From contig JAJZOS010000007.1 in NCBI GenBank assembly GCA_021851985.1, forward strand, positions 1 to 17,893: 17,893 bases of DNA. Reading direction: 5' to 3'. The notes beneath the pieces are model-generated. The model was not told where the DNA came from and ran no database searches. It saw only the letters and a list, made by a program, of their open reading frames with translations. Of the stretch, positions 1 to 6,898 are shown piece after piece. The stretch is from Microcaldota archaeon (lineage in GTDB: Archaea > Micrarchaeota > Micrarchaeia > Micrarchaeales > CABMGC01). The stretch's first letter is position 1. Every line of letters begins with the position of its first letter. The translations under genes and the position numbers were made by a program.

Positions 1-20
1 TGTGAAGCAGATTTAACATA

Positions 21-2726
21 TTGGATTTAAGGGTAATAAATACAAGCGGAATCGATGTGCCTATAAATCCAACTTACTACAATGATCTTTGGTATTATAC
101 AGATAATTCACACACTTCCTTGGCAAGGTATACTCAATCAAGTCCATTCGGTTATCCTCCATTTGGCTGGATTATATCCGCAAACATAACAAGTGGTGCT
201 GATGCTCAAGAAATAATAAATTTATGCAATCCAAATACGCTTGAAGTTGCTCAAGGATTCTCAACAACTCGTCAAGCTGGATTTTCTAGCTCTACCCCTT
301 GCTATTCTCCAGATCCGACATATCCCGGCTCTCTAAGCCCAATTGGTCCAGAAATGCTATCTTGGAGCTGCTATCCTGGCGCAGTTCCTGGCATCTCAAT
401 TACTCTATTCGGAACAGGGCATCATGCTTGCGGCCCAGTTCCACTCATCGATACTGGCTTTTCAGTTTCATACAACAACACAGCTTCACTATACATTAGG
501 TCTAGATATGACATACAAAACAATGGAGGGTCTTCAATACAATATGCAAATGGCTATGGCGAATTAATAACTGCAAGCCTAAATCCGCAGAACTATACCA
601 AACAGATTGGAGGTCTGAATCCATCACAAGCGACTTATAATTGCTATACTTATGATCAATACTCTTCCGGAACATGCACATACAATCCAAATGTAGAAAA
701 TTTAATGCCTCCAGTCTACATTTTGCCAAACCCATTCCAGTTTGACGAAAATATAGGTGGATATCAGGCTTATACTCTTGATACTTTGGCAGGCTCTGGA
801 CTGGCCGGGCTTGGCGGCGGCTCCGGAAGCGGGTCCGGATCTTCTTCAAGCTGTACCCCACAGGATATAGAAAATTCAGGGAGTGGGAATGGGGGAAACG
901 GGAACTGTGCATCAGTCATATCTAATGCAGCTCAGAGCCTTCTCAGCCAATTCCAGTCAAGTGCTCCTTCAACACTAAATATAAATTACCAGCCACAGAC
1001 GCTTCCTCCTCTCGGAACCGAACTTCAGAGCATACTCTCTGGATACATCGTATTTCCATATTCATATACTTATGCTGAAACGTTCAATGTACAGTATCAG
1101 AAACCATCACTGTTAAGTCTCTGTACTGGTCCTGCCCCACAAAATCAACAATCTACTTCAACCCAAACCGTATATACATATGCTACCACGCCTCAGATAA
1201 ACTCCAACCAGCAGGTTGCGCAGATCAACGGCGGCGATGCATATGCGCAATCTGAGATAAATACTTCGCAGTACTATGAGGCAAATCTTTCAACTGTCAT
1301 ACTCCCGAGCCAGCTTCTCTATTCGATACTCTCTAACAGGCAGTTCGGCACAATCTACATAAATTCAACGACGTCTGCGCAAACAAATTCACAACTCCCA
1401 ATAAACGCCATAAATTTCTACACCTACGGTTCAGATACATATGTGCAGGGAAAACTTCCGGGATACGAGACCATATCAGTGCAAAACATGCCATATGCTT
1501 GCACAGGAGTCTCATGCATACCTCCTGAGCTTGCAAAATCCAATCCCTCATATCCTGTCAATGACCTGTTCTCTGCAACTCCGACAAACAAGCTTTACAT
1601 TGCGCTTTTCAACTGGTTCAAATACCCTACAAGCGCAATCTCGCTCAACCTGCTCATGACTGGAAGAGATCCTGCCGCCCTTCCTAATTTCCAAGCATTC
1701 GGATACCACAGGCTTGTGTTTGTATACGATGACCAGTTCAACAATATTGTCTATATGCCTCTTGACGTAGATATATCAAACATAACCCAAATAACTAACT
1801 TCAATGTTGTGCCTTCTGTAAACACCCTTAATACAAACGAGACCACGTTATATGCAAATGGCATAGTTTCATGGACACCGCCTCTTTCAACAACTCCAAT
1901 CCCTCTATCTAGCGGAAACGTATATCTTTACTACGACACTAATCTAAATACAATAGGATATAATTCTGTTGAAGATCCTGTAGATGCGCAGTCGTGCGCA
2001 TTCAACAGCATAAGATCAAGTAGCGATAGCGGATGCACGCTTGCAAATCCAATAATTGCAGGGCTTCAATACAATCCAAACTACCTTTTCCCAGACGGCT
2101 CCCCTTCTATAACGCCAAATGTGATAACGTACAATCCATCATACAATGGCATGAATACATGCTCTCCTCCGGCAAACAGTCTTCTTGCGCCTATAACGCA
2201 AAGCTATACCCTCTGCAACATAAATAATATGGGACCTGGCCAAAATCCTCCTGCGCAATGCCCTGCAACTGCCCAGGGCCTTACACAATACTGCTATCCG
2301 TTCACTTCCAATGGGCTTGGAATATGCACAAGCCAGCTTGGCCTCTTTGCAATAGCGCCTGTATACCCTGGAGGCCAGTTCGGCGCAAATGTGGTTGCAT
2401 GCGGCACAGGCTATGCAAAGATAACTGCAGTATACTATGGTACACCTCCTACGCAGCCGATACAGGCAAAGCAATCCCCTATAAGTGAGGCTGCAAACCC
2501 AAGCAGCTCTCAGTCAGTCACATTCAACGCATTCAGCTACACATGGTCACCAACAGAGACCGGCACAACCGTGCCGATAGGATCGATACTGCTTTCAATA
2601 GGCAACTTCGACGCATTAATAATGCTTCTTTTGGGCATCTCAATAATCGCGCTCTCTTTGGTATTCAAGGGCAGGCTTAATAAAAGAGCCAAGTCCAGAG
2701 CTGAACGTAGGAGGGCTAAAGGATAG
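21..2726 (+). CDS. Large Cys/Asn/Ser/Tyr-rich surface protein with C-terminal membrane anchor, 5' end probably incomplete
   Basis: I do not recognise the family. The 901-residue reading is rich in Asn, Ser, Thr, Tyr, Pro and Gln, has many cysteines and many N-x-S/T sequons (for example NIT, NYT, NNT, NET), and holds a Gly/Ser linker at about residues 258-277. Near the C-terminus is one hydrophobic segment (about 863-882, LIMLLLGISIIALSLVF) followed by a basic tail (RLNKRAKSRAERRRAKG). By the positive-inside rule this puts the bulk outside the cell, anchored at its C-terminus; disulphides and N-glycosylation are plausible inferences. Such a protein needs a signal peptide, but the reading opens with TTG at 21 on a polar sequence, and an in-frame TGA lies at 3-5. 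The true start is therefore probably upstream of a frameshift or an error, or the gene is broken. Existence as coding sequence is secure; function and start are not. Confidence 0.75.
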   Translation: MDLRVINTSGIDVPINPTYYNDLWYYTDNSHTSLARYTQSSPFGYPPFGWIISANITSGADAQEIINLCNPNTLEVAQGFSTTRQAGFSSSTPCYSPDPTYPGSLSPIGPEMLSWSCYPGAVPGISITLFGTGHHACGPVPLIDTGFSVSYNNTASLYIRSRYDIQNNGGSSIQYANGYGELITASLNPQNYTKQIGGLNPSQATYNCYTYDQYSSGTCTYNPNVENLMPPVYILPNPFQFDENIGGYQAYTLDTLAGSGLAGLGGGSGSGSGSSSSCTPQDIENSGSGNGGNGNCASVISNAAQSLLSQFQSSAPSTLNINYQPQTLPPLGTELQSILSGYIVFPYSYTYAETFNVQYQKPSLLSLCTGPAPQNQQSTSTQTVYTYATTPQINSNQQVAQINGGDAYAQSEINTSQYYEANLSTVILPSQLLYSILSNRQFGTIYINSTTSAQTNSQLPINAINFYTYGSDTYVQGKLPGYETISVQNMPYACTGVSCIPPELAKSNPSYPVNDLFSATPTNKLYIALFNWFKYPTSAISLNLLMTGRDPAALPNFQAFGYHRLVFVYDDQFNNIVYMPLDVDISNITQITNFNVVPSVNTLNTNETTLYANGIVSWTPPLSTTPIPLSSGNVYLYYDTNLNTIGYNSVEDPVDAQSCAFNSIRSSSDSGCTLANPIIAGLQYNPNYLFPDGSPSITPNVITYNPSYNGMNTCSPPANSLLAPITQSYTLCNINNMGPGQNPPAQCPATAQGLTQYCYPFTSNGLGICTSQLGLFAIAPVYPGGQFGANVVACGTGYAKITAVYYGTPPTQPIQAKQSPISEAANPSSSQSVTFNAFSYTWSPTETGTTVPIGSILLSIGNFDALIMLLLGISIIALSLVFKGRLNKRAKSRAERRRAKG

Positions 2727-2737
2727 TATTTAATATC
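2727..2737 (+). promoter_or_regulatory. TATA-box promoter for the helical protein gene
   Basis: The AT-rich element TATTTAATATC lies right after the surface-protein stop codon. Its centre is about 36 bp from the ATG at 2768, placing transcription start near 2758 and leaving a leader of about 10 nt. This suggests the downstream gene has its own promoter. Confidence 0.4.
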
Positions 2738-2767
2738 AAATCCGCTACAATTACATTGGTGTGTAAA

Positions 2768-3487
2768 ATGCCTGCTCCAGACTTTAAAGCTCCCGTTAAG
2801 GAAGCAAATATCACGTCAAGTGTTGAGAGACAAGGGGATCCTGCAGCGCAAATAATCAACCCCGCAATCAAATCCGCCCTTGAGGAAGCTACTATGAAGC
2901 ACATAGCTCAGGACTACGGAAGGATTTCAAGTCTAGTCGACAAAATAAAATCAGAAATGCAAAAAAATCCGTCACTTAATGAGAAGAACTTTAAAGAAGA
3001 GAACAATGAAATAGATAAGCTTATGAGAGATTCCTTCTTTACACTTAATGTGTTCAAGAATGACGTAGATGCTGGGTGGGTTGCAGAAATGAAGAAGAAG
3101 TTAAATGAGTCTGTAGAAAAATTATGCGGTGAAACATACGGGCGTAAGGCGTATTATGTAAACATAGCCAATACCGATAAAATGAGTGAAAAGCTCAGGG
3201 AAGAATTTGATAATGTCGATTCAATGCACAAGATACTCATTGATCTCGAAGTCAATTTTGGCAAGAGCCTTATCAAGGAGCTGAACAAGGTTGGTATAAT
3301 GTTGGGTGCCATTGCGGCAAAAATGGAATCAATAAGGATTCTTATGAGAGTCAATATGGCTGCAGGAGAACCTGCTGCGGAATCTGCTCCGACATATGCC
3401 CAAAACAGTGTCGAAGAAAAAAGTACAGATGCCAGTGCCGATAATGTAGCCCAGACAACAGCGGATTTTTCGGATCAGGTGCAGTAG
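2768..3487 (+). CDS. Helical cytoplasmic protein of unknown function
   Basis: A 239-residue protein that I do not recognise. The ATG at 2768 is preferred over the TTG at 2756 because GGTG (2758-2761) lies 6 nt upstream of it and residues from MPAPDF look like a normal N-terminus. There is no signal peptide or membrane segment. Residues of about 35-200 are charged and predicted to be almost wholly alpha-helical, with heptad-like Leu/Ile/Met spacing (for example around LIDLEVNFGKSLIKELNKVG). The last 40 residues are Ala/Ser/Glu/Asp-rich and probably disordered. One Cys is present (in KLCGETYG). It follows the surface-protein gene by 41 nt on the same strand, so a shared role is possible but unproven. 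Confidence 0.75.
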   Translation: MPAPDFKAPVKEANITSSVERQGDPAAQIINPAIKSALEEATMKHIAQDYGRISSLVDKIKSEMQKNPSLNEKNFKEENNEIDKLMRDSFFTLNVFKNDVDAGWVAEMKKKLNESVEKLCGETYGRKAYYVNIANTDKMSEKLREEFDNVDSMHKILIDLEVNFGKSLIKELNKVGIMLGAIAAKMESIRILMRVNMAAGEPAAESAPTYAQNSVEEKSTDASADNVAQTTADFSDQVQ

Positions 3488-3502
3488 ACATGGGATGTAG
3501 CA

Positions 3503-3520
3503 TGAGAATGTAAATTCTCA
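3503..3520. other. Hairpin with GUAA tetraloop after the helical protein gene
   Basis: TGAGAAT (3503-3509) and ATTCTCA (3514-3520) are perfect inverted repeats enclosing GTAA. As RNA on the plus strand this is a 7-bp stem closed by a GNRA-type GUAA loop, 15 nt after the stop codon at 3487. No T-run follows on the plus strand, so a classical terminator is unlikely; a 3'-end stability or processing element is possible. Confidence 0.35.
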
Positions 3521-3550
3521 ATACAAAAGGCAGCGGAACGGATATTGGTC

Positions 3551-3571
3551 AACAAATAAAAAAAAACAAAA
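3551..3571 (-). terminator. Poly-T terminator of the hyperacidic gene
   Basis: On the minus strand a tract with nine consecutive T (complement of 3558-3566), flanked by further T-rich bases, begins about 10 nt after the TAG stop at 3581. Archaeal RNA polymerase terminates at such oligo-T tracts without needing a hairpin. Its position supports the short minus-strand gene as a real transcription unit. Confidence 0.5.
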
Positions 3572-3580
3572 TCGAAGGAA

Positions 3581-3685
3581 CTACTCTTCTTCGAAGTCGT
3601 CGTCGTCCTCAAATTCCTCTTCATCGAAGTCGTCGCTTTCTTCTTCATCTTCTGATTCGTCGTCTTCAAATTCTTCTTTTGCCAT
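3581..3685 (-). CDS. 34-residue hyperacidic protein
   Basis: A very short gene that is easily missed. From ATG (3685) to TAG (3581) it encodes 34 residues beginning MAKEEFEDDESEDEEE; 25 of the 34 are Asp or Glu, with four Phe spaced through the chain (6, 20, 25, 31). Support: GGTGG (3696-3692) ends 6 nt before the ATG; TATA-like elements lie upstream; a T9 tract follows the stop; and synonymous codons vary (GAA/GAG, GAC/GAT, TTT/TTC), so it is not just a GAA repeat. No known family. Long acidic tracts with aromatic anchors occur in DNA/RNA mimics, histone chaperones and ribosome- or polymerase-binding tails, but assigning any of these would be a guess. The other frame over this region (rich in Lys/Thr) lacks this support. 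Confidence 0.65.
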   Translation of the reverse strand: MAKEEFEDDESEDEEESDDFDEEEFEDDDDFEEE

Positions 3686-3706
3686 GGTTTTCCACCAGAT
3701 AATTCC

Positions 3707-3757
3707 TTAATATTTAAGCAACCTTTTAATAGAAAACTATATAAACCTTTTTTATAC
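3707..3757 (-). promoter_or_regulatory. Promoter region of the hyperacidic gene
   Basis: Two TATA-like elements face the minus strand: TTTATATAG (3746-3738) and CTTAAATATT (near 3718-3709). The distal one would start transcription near 3716, giving a leader that contains the ribosome-binding site at 3696-3692. The proximal one would give an almost leaderless message. The distal choice fits the Shine-Dalgarno better. Confidence 0.4.
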
Positions 3758-3780
3758 CGCGATTTACGGATATAAACAAA

Positions 3781-3790
3781 ACATATTTAA
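3781..3790 (+). promoter_or_regulatory. TATA box of tRNA-Ala
   Basis: ACATATTTAA lies with its centre about 29 bp before the first base of the tRNA at 3815, as expected for an archaeal promoter with a short 5' leader. A second AT-rich element (ATATAAAC, near 3770-3777) lies further out. Confidence 0.45.
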
Positions 3791-3814
3791 TGAATCGCAG
3801 GATATTTTATCTAG

Positions 3815-3909
3815 GGGCTTGTGGCTCAACGGTAGAGCGACCGCTTTGCATGCAGGTTTAAGCCTGCCAATAAGGCGGTAGGTTTCGGGTTCGAATCCCG
3901 ACAAGTCCA
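3815..3909 (+). tRNA. tRNA-Ala (anticodon UGC) with intron
   Basis: All arms fold. Acceptor GGGCTTG (3815-3821) pairs with CAAGTCC (3902-3908), including the G3:U70 wobble that is the alanine identity element. D stem is GCTC/GAGC (3824-3827, 3835-3838), anticodon stem ACCGC/GCGGT (3840-3844, 3875-3879), and T stem TCGGG/CCCGA with loop TTCGAAT. The anticodon TGC is at 3847-3849, the discriminator A is at 3909, and CCA is not encoded. The anticodon loop carries a 23-nt intron after position 37; the mature tRNA would be 72 nt before CCA addition. A repeat-protein gene starts 27 nt downstream with no clear promoter between. Confidence 0.95.
3851..3873 (+). other. tRNA intron at position 37/38 (bulge-helix-bulge-like)
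   Basis: GCAGG (3852-3856) pairs with CCTGC (3863-3867) as the inner intron stem. TTTG (3845-3848) against CAAT (3868-3871) gives a central helix of three pairs plus a T-T mismatch. The 3-nt bulges are CAT (3849-3851) and AAG (3872-3874), with cuts after 3850 and 3873. This is the geometry used by archaeal tRNA splicing endonuclease, slightly relaxed. Boundaries are inferred from structure. Confidence 0.75.
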
Positions 3910-3936
3910 TCTACATGCCGATAAAAAGGCGACAAA

Positions 3937-4374
3937 ATGAAAATGAAGCGAGATTGTCCGGATTTTCTATTCAAGAAGCTATCTGGATCTAATTCAGTAA
4001 ATGCAGTAGATCTGATCAATAAAATAATAATGCATGGCGACGAGTCTTTGCAGATGAAGCTCATAGACGATTACAAAGAAAAACTTGATATTCTTTCCGG
4101 AACGGGGTGGAGGGAACTTGCAGCCAACGGCACTAATGGGGTAAAAATCCGACTTATTAGGGATTACCAAGAAAAGCTTGACAACAATTCCGGCGCAGGC
4201 TGGTATAACATAATAAAAAATGGATCTGAAGCAATACACATGCTGCTAATAAGTGAGTGCCAAGACAAGCTAAATTCAGGAGGTACAAGGCGCGGATGGC
4301 AGCTCCTTTATGAATATGGCAATGATGCCGTAAAGGACGAGATAGAAGTATTGATATGGGTAAACCGCAAATGA
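3937..4374 (+). CDS. Small protein of 31-residue repeats, unknown function
   Basis: A 145-residue protein that I do not recognise. It contains tandem units of 31-32 residues: LIDDYKEKLDILSGTGW (42-58), LIRDYQEKLDNNSGAGW (73-89) and a looser LISECQDKL...GW (104-121), with a partial copy at each end. Each unit reads roughly G-x3-(V/I)-x3-LI-x2-Y-x-(E/D)KL-x4-G-x-GW, which suggests a repeating pair of helices, perhaps a small solenoid. The DNA of units 1 and 2 is still alike, implying duplication not long ago. No signal peptide or membrane segment. ATG 3937 is preceded by AAGGCGA; ATG at 3943 is an alternative start. It sits 27 nt after tRNA-Ala and may share its transcript. Confidence 0.65.
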   Translation: MKMKRDCPDFLFKKLSGSNSVNAVDLINKIIMHGDESLQMKLIDDYKEKLDILSGTGWRELAANGTNGVKIRLIRDYQEKLDNNSGAGWYNIIKNGSEAIHMLLISECQDKLNSGGTRRGWQLLYEYGNDAVKDEIEVLIWVNRK

Positions 4375-4550
4375 TCCTGTAATTTTACGAATTCAGCATT
4401 TCTTTTCGATATCTGTTTTTGTGTGTGGCGTACGTGAAATGCCGTAATGAAGTTGTTGTGCGGAAAAATGTGGTTAATTGGGCGGCAGTTCCAGTCAATT
4501 AATCTACTCCAGCCAAACAAGCATTTAGTAGCAATTTGTACTTACAGAAT

Positions 4551-5531
4551 CTATATTTCGAAGAATCTGAGAAGTTCGGATATTTCATTCTCCATTACGA
4601 ATCTCCACACTATGGACTTGAACTCTTCCGGTTTTTGGTAATGGGGGGCGTGCGTGCATCCATCTATTATGGCTACTCTTGCGCCCCTAACTTTTGATGC
4701 TGCATTTTTAACATCCTCGGCAGACACAAAAGGGTCTTTTTCCCCAGTTACAATAAGGAGCTTTATCCCTGTGTCATTCAAGGTGCTTATTGATTCGCTG
4801 TAATCCGTTTTGAATCCCCTATTCCTTGATTTAGCTTCATCTGCAAGAAATTCATAGAAGGCTTTTTGCACTCCCTCCTTATTCACCATTTTTATCCCTT
4901 TTTTTATGTATTCTTCTTTCTCTTCATCCTTCAATACTGAAAGAATTGCGCCTACTATTTTATTGTGGCGATGCAGGAATTTTATTCCTTTGTCGCTGAG
5001 TTTCGGAAATCTTGCCATGAACCTTATTGGTCCTGGCGCGTCTATTTTGGATAGTCCGTAAGGGCCTACAAGCACCAAGGAATGTACACGATCAGGATTT
5101 TTCATGGAGAATCCCAAAGCTATACCGCCGCCCATCGATGCCCCTATCATGTTCGTTTTTTCAATCCCCATCACATCCATGAAATCCTTTACGAAGTTCA
5201 GGTAATATTCCTGCGTGCATCTTGATGGATTTTCACTTGCGCCATAGCCTGGAAGATCTGGTGCAATTACCTTGAAATTTTTAGAAAAAGACTCAATCAT
5301 TGAATTATGCAAGGACCACGTGGAGAATGCAGTGGAATTCAGCCCGCCATGGATAAGCAGCATGTAATTTTTGCCTGAACCTGCCTCAAGATAATTGACC
5401 TTCACCCCGTTTATTATTATATTCTTCTCTTCGATACTCTTGTTTTGAAGCTTCTCTTCAATACTGCGCTTTGCTGTGGTAGTATCTGGGTTATTGCTGT
5501 GTACTGTTGGTTTCTGCTTATGTAAAAACAT
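4551..5531 (-). CDS. Alpha/beta-hydrolase fold protein
   Basis: A 326-residue alpha/beta hydrolase. The oxyanion-loop motif HGG is at 61-63, PDLPGYGASE at 91-100, the nucleophile elbow G-A-S-M-G at 130-134 (Ser132), the likely acid Asp266 in GEKDPF, and the likely base His294 in GCTHAPH, so the full catalytic triad is present and it should be active. The family includes C-C bond hydrolases of aromatic ring-cleavage type, esterases and lipases; substrate cannot be read from sequence. No signal peptide. The first 36 residues are polar and extra to the fold, but a TATA element with its centre 32 bp upstream supports the start at 5531. It is the third of three co-directional genes, 52 nt after the PPOX gene, and probably also has its own promoter. 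Confidence 0.85.
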   Translation of the reverse strand: MFLHKQKPTVHSNNPDTTTAKRSIEEKLQNKSIEEKNIIINGVKVNYLEAGSGKNYMLLIHGGLNSTAFSTWSLHNSMIESFSKNFKVIAPDLPGYGASENPSRCTQEYYLNFVKDFMDVMGIEKTNMIGASMGGGIALGFSMKNPDRVHSLVLVGPYGLSKIDAPGPIRFMARFPKLSDKGIKFLHRHNKIVGAILSVLKDEEKEEYIKKGIKMVNKEGVQKAFYEFLADEAKSRNRGFKTDYSESISTLNDTGIKLLIVTGEKDPFVSAEDVKNAASKVRGARVAIIDGCTHAPHYQKPEEFKSIVWRFVMENEISELLRFFEI

Positions 5532-5555
5532 GTTTACCGCTTAATTAAGCTGGCC

Positions 5556-5570
5556 ATGATAAATAAATCC
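5556..5570 (-). promoter_or_regulatory. TATA element upstream of the hydrolase gene
   Basis: Read on the minus strand, GGATTTATTTATCAT has its centre about 32 bp before the ATG at 5531, which would give a leader of only about 5 nt. Confidence 0.4.
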
Positions 5571-5583
5571 TTTTCCTGCAAAA

Positions 5584-5970
5584 TCAGGGTTTTGTCATGA
5601 AAATGTGCAAAGGAGTTATCTTCAGTATTATCCTATCCCCATGCTGTCTGTAATTTGCGCCTACATATCTCTGCGATAGCATATCTATATGTTCCTCCGA
5701 GCCTTCCTTTGTCATCTCAGTGACGTTGCCCCTTATGAATATTGCATTGTACGGATCGTCAATATCAAATACGCTCAGGGCGACGCGCGGATCCCTTCTA
5801 ACATTAATCGTCTTTACCCTGTTTTCTGTGGTATTTATCAGTATTGTATCCCCATCGTGATCAACCCATGTAGTAGTCACATGCGGAGAGCCGTCCTTCA
5901 TCAGTGTAGCTATATTCGCAAAGTTCTTCCCTTCAAGAAGCTTCTTTGCCTTTTCAGATAATGTTTGCAT
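5584..5970 (-). CDS. PPOX-fold (pyridoxamine 5'-phosphate oxidase-like) protein
   Basis: A 128-residue single-domain protein of the PNPOx/FMN-binding split-barrel superfamily. The N-terminal half has the typical pattern: helix LSEKAKKLLEGKNFANIATLM, then DGSPHVTTTWVD and ILINTTENRVKTINVRRDPRVALSV, resembling the PPOX-class proteins annotated as F420-dependent. Such proteins bind FMN, F420 or heme and reduce or sequester small molecules; the cofactor here cannot be told from sequence, and no F420 biosynthesis gene is in the window. Length is normal for the family. GGTGA (5979-5975) lies 4 nt before the ATG, which favours translation from a longer transcript, and udp ends 30 nt upstream on the same strand, so the two may be co-transcribed. 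Confidence 0.8.
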   Translation of the reverse strand: MQTLSEKAKKLLEGKNFANIATLMKDGSPHVTTTWVDHDGDTILINTTENRVKTINVRRDPRVALSVFDIDDPYNAIFIRGNVTEMTKEGSEEHIDMLSQRYVGANYRQHGDRIILKITPLHIFMTKP

Positions 5971-6000
5971 TTTGTCACCGTGTGTTAATACATCATATTA

Positions 6001-6783
6001 TTAAAGATCCTTTATTGCTCCTATAGCAATATCTATTGCGTCTTCTATTCCGGCGTGAAGCCTAAATTCTTTTTTTACCATATTGTCTACAACTGCAAGC
6101 ACCGCTCCGGTATTGATGCCATATATTCTACCTATTGTGAAAAGGGCCGACGCTTCCATTTCAAAACACAGTACCCTAGCTTTTTGCAGGTCTTCAACCA
6201 GATTCTTTGTGTTATTAGGGAAATATCCGTTGAATCCTGGCCTTTTCTGTCCCCCGTAAAAAGAATCTGTCGAAGCCGTTATTCCAACCTCAAAATTTTT
6301 GCCCAACTTTGATGCAGATTTTTTGAGCGCTATGACTGTTTCTGGATTTGCCGCAGCCGGATACTCCGTCATTATATATTGTTTTGATGTTCCCTCAAGC
6401 CTTACTGCAGCATCTGCTATTATCGCTGCCCCCGGGCGTATTTCCTTCTGTATTGCCCCGCATGTTCCGACTCTTATCATTGTCGTGACCCCAAGCCGTG
6501 CAAGCTCCTCTATGGCAATGCCTGTTGAAGGGCTGCCTATCCCTGTTGATATGGCAATGACGTATTCGTCTCCAACATATCCTCCGTATGACGTATATTC
6601 TCTGTTTACTGCAAGCTTCTCTGCATTCTTAAAATGATTTGCTATTAACGGCACCCTTCCTGGATCTCCAGGCATAAGTGCTATTCTTCCAACATCTCCT
6701 TTTTTAAGCCCTATATGGTAAAGTGCGCCTCCATGTCCGGTAGGATTATCAGGATCTACTGATTCAAATTTCGATTTTGGCAT
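6001..6783 (-). CDS. udp: Uridine phosphorylase (PNP/UDP phosphorylase family 1)
   Basis: A 260-residue enzyme that splits uridine with phosphate to uracil and ribose-1-phosphate in nucleoside salvage. The phosphate-binding MPGDPGRV is at 37-44. The family signature STGIGSPSTGIAIEEL is at 79-94, RVGTCGAIQ at 104-112, and EME (208-210) is the ribose-binding motif. The pyrimidine-recognition segment DSFYGGQKR contains Gln179 and Arg181, matching the Gln-x-Arg pair that E. coli uridine phosphorylase uses for the base, so uridine is favoured over purine nucleosides. Length is normal. The start at 6783 is supported by a TATA element about 28 bp upstream, implying a leaderless message. It is divergent from the SUF regulator and followed by the PPOX gene. 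Confidence 0.9.
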   Translation of the reverse strand: MPKSKFESVDPDNPTGHGGALYHIGLKKGDVGRIALMPGDPGRVPLIANHFKNAEKLAVNREYTSYGGYVGDEYVIAISTGIGSPSTGIAIEELARLGVTTMIRVGTCGAIQKEIRPGAAIIADAAVRLEGTSKQYIMTEYPAAANPETVIALKKSASKLGKNFEVGITASTDSFYGGQKRPGFNGYFPNNTKNLVEDLQKARVLCFEMEASALFTIGRIYGINTGAVLAVVDNMVKKEFRLHAGIEDAIDIAIGAIKDL

Positions 6784-6805
6784 ATTTGTTTATTCAGGAA
6801 AAAGA

Positions 6806-6820
6806 ATTAATACTTATACA
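6806..6820 (-). promoter_or_regulatory. TATA element of udp
   Basis: On the minus strand TGTATAAGTATTAATT has its centre about 28 bp before the udp ATG (6783), consistent with leaderless transcription. Confidence 0.45.
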
Positions 6821-6878
6821 TTTTGCCAGATGTTCAATATGCGGTAGTTGTCCTTGGATATCTCGGCCTGACGTTGGG

Positions 6879-6890
6879 TTTTAATATATA
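6879..6890 (+). promoter_or_regulatory. TATA box of the SUF operon
   Basis: TTTTAATATATA follows GTTGGG, which could serve as a BRE-like element. Transcription is expected near 6912, inside the palindrome at 6899-6917, leaving a leader of about 16 nt before the regulator ATG at 6928. A second TATA-like stretch (GTATAATATAA, 6895-6905) overlaps the palindrome and could give a leaderless message instead. Confidence 0.5.
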
Positions 6891-6898
6891 TAGGGTAT

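Noticed and set aside
2139..2474. 111-codon minus-strand frame with many Cys and Arg
   Set aside because: Lies wholly inside the surface-protein gene; its Cys/Arg-rich make-up is the expected antisense of that sequence and no promoter or ribosome-binding site was seen.
3475..3669. 64-codon minus-strand frame rich in Lys and Thr
   Set aside because: It is the shifted frame of the hyperacidic gene at 3581-3685, which has the better ribosome-binding site, stop and terminator placement.
4375..4550. Possible small gene between the repeat protein and hydrolase genes
   Set aside because: The plus frame starting at 4447 runs into the hydrolase 3' end and has neither ribosome-binding site nor plausible composition.
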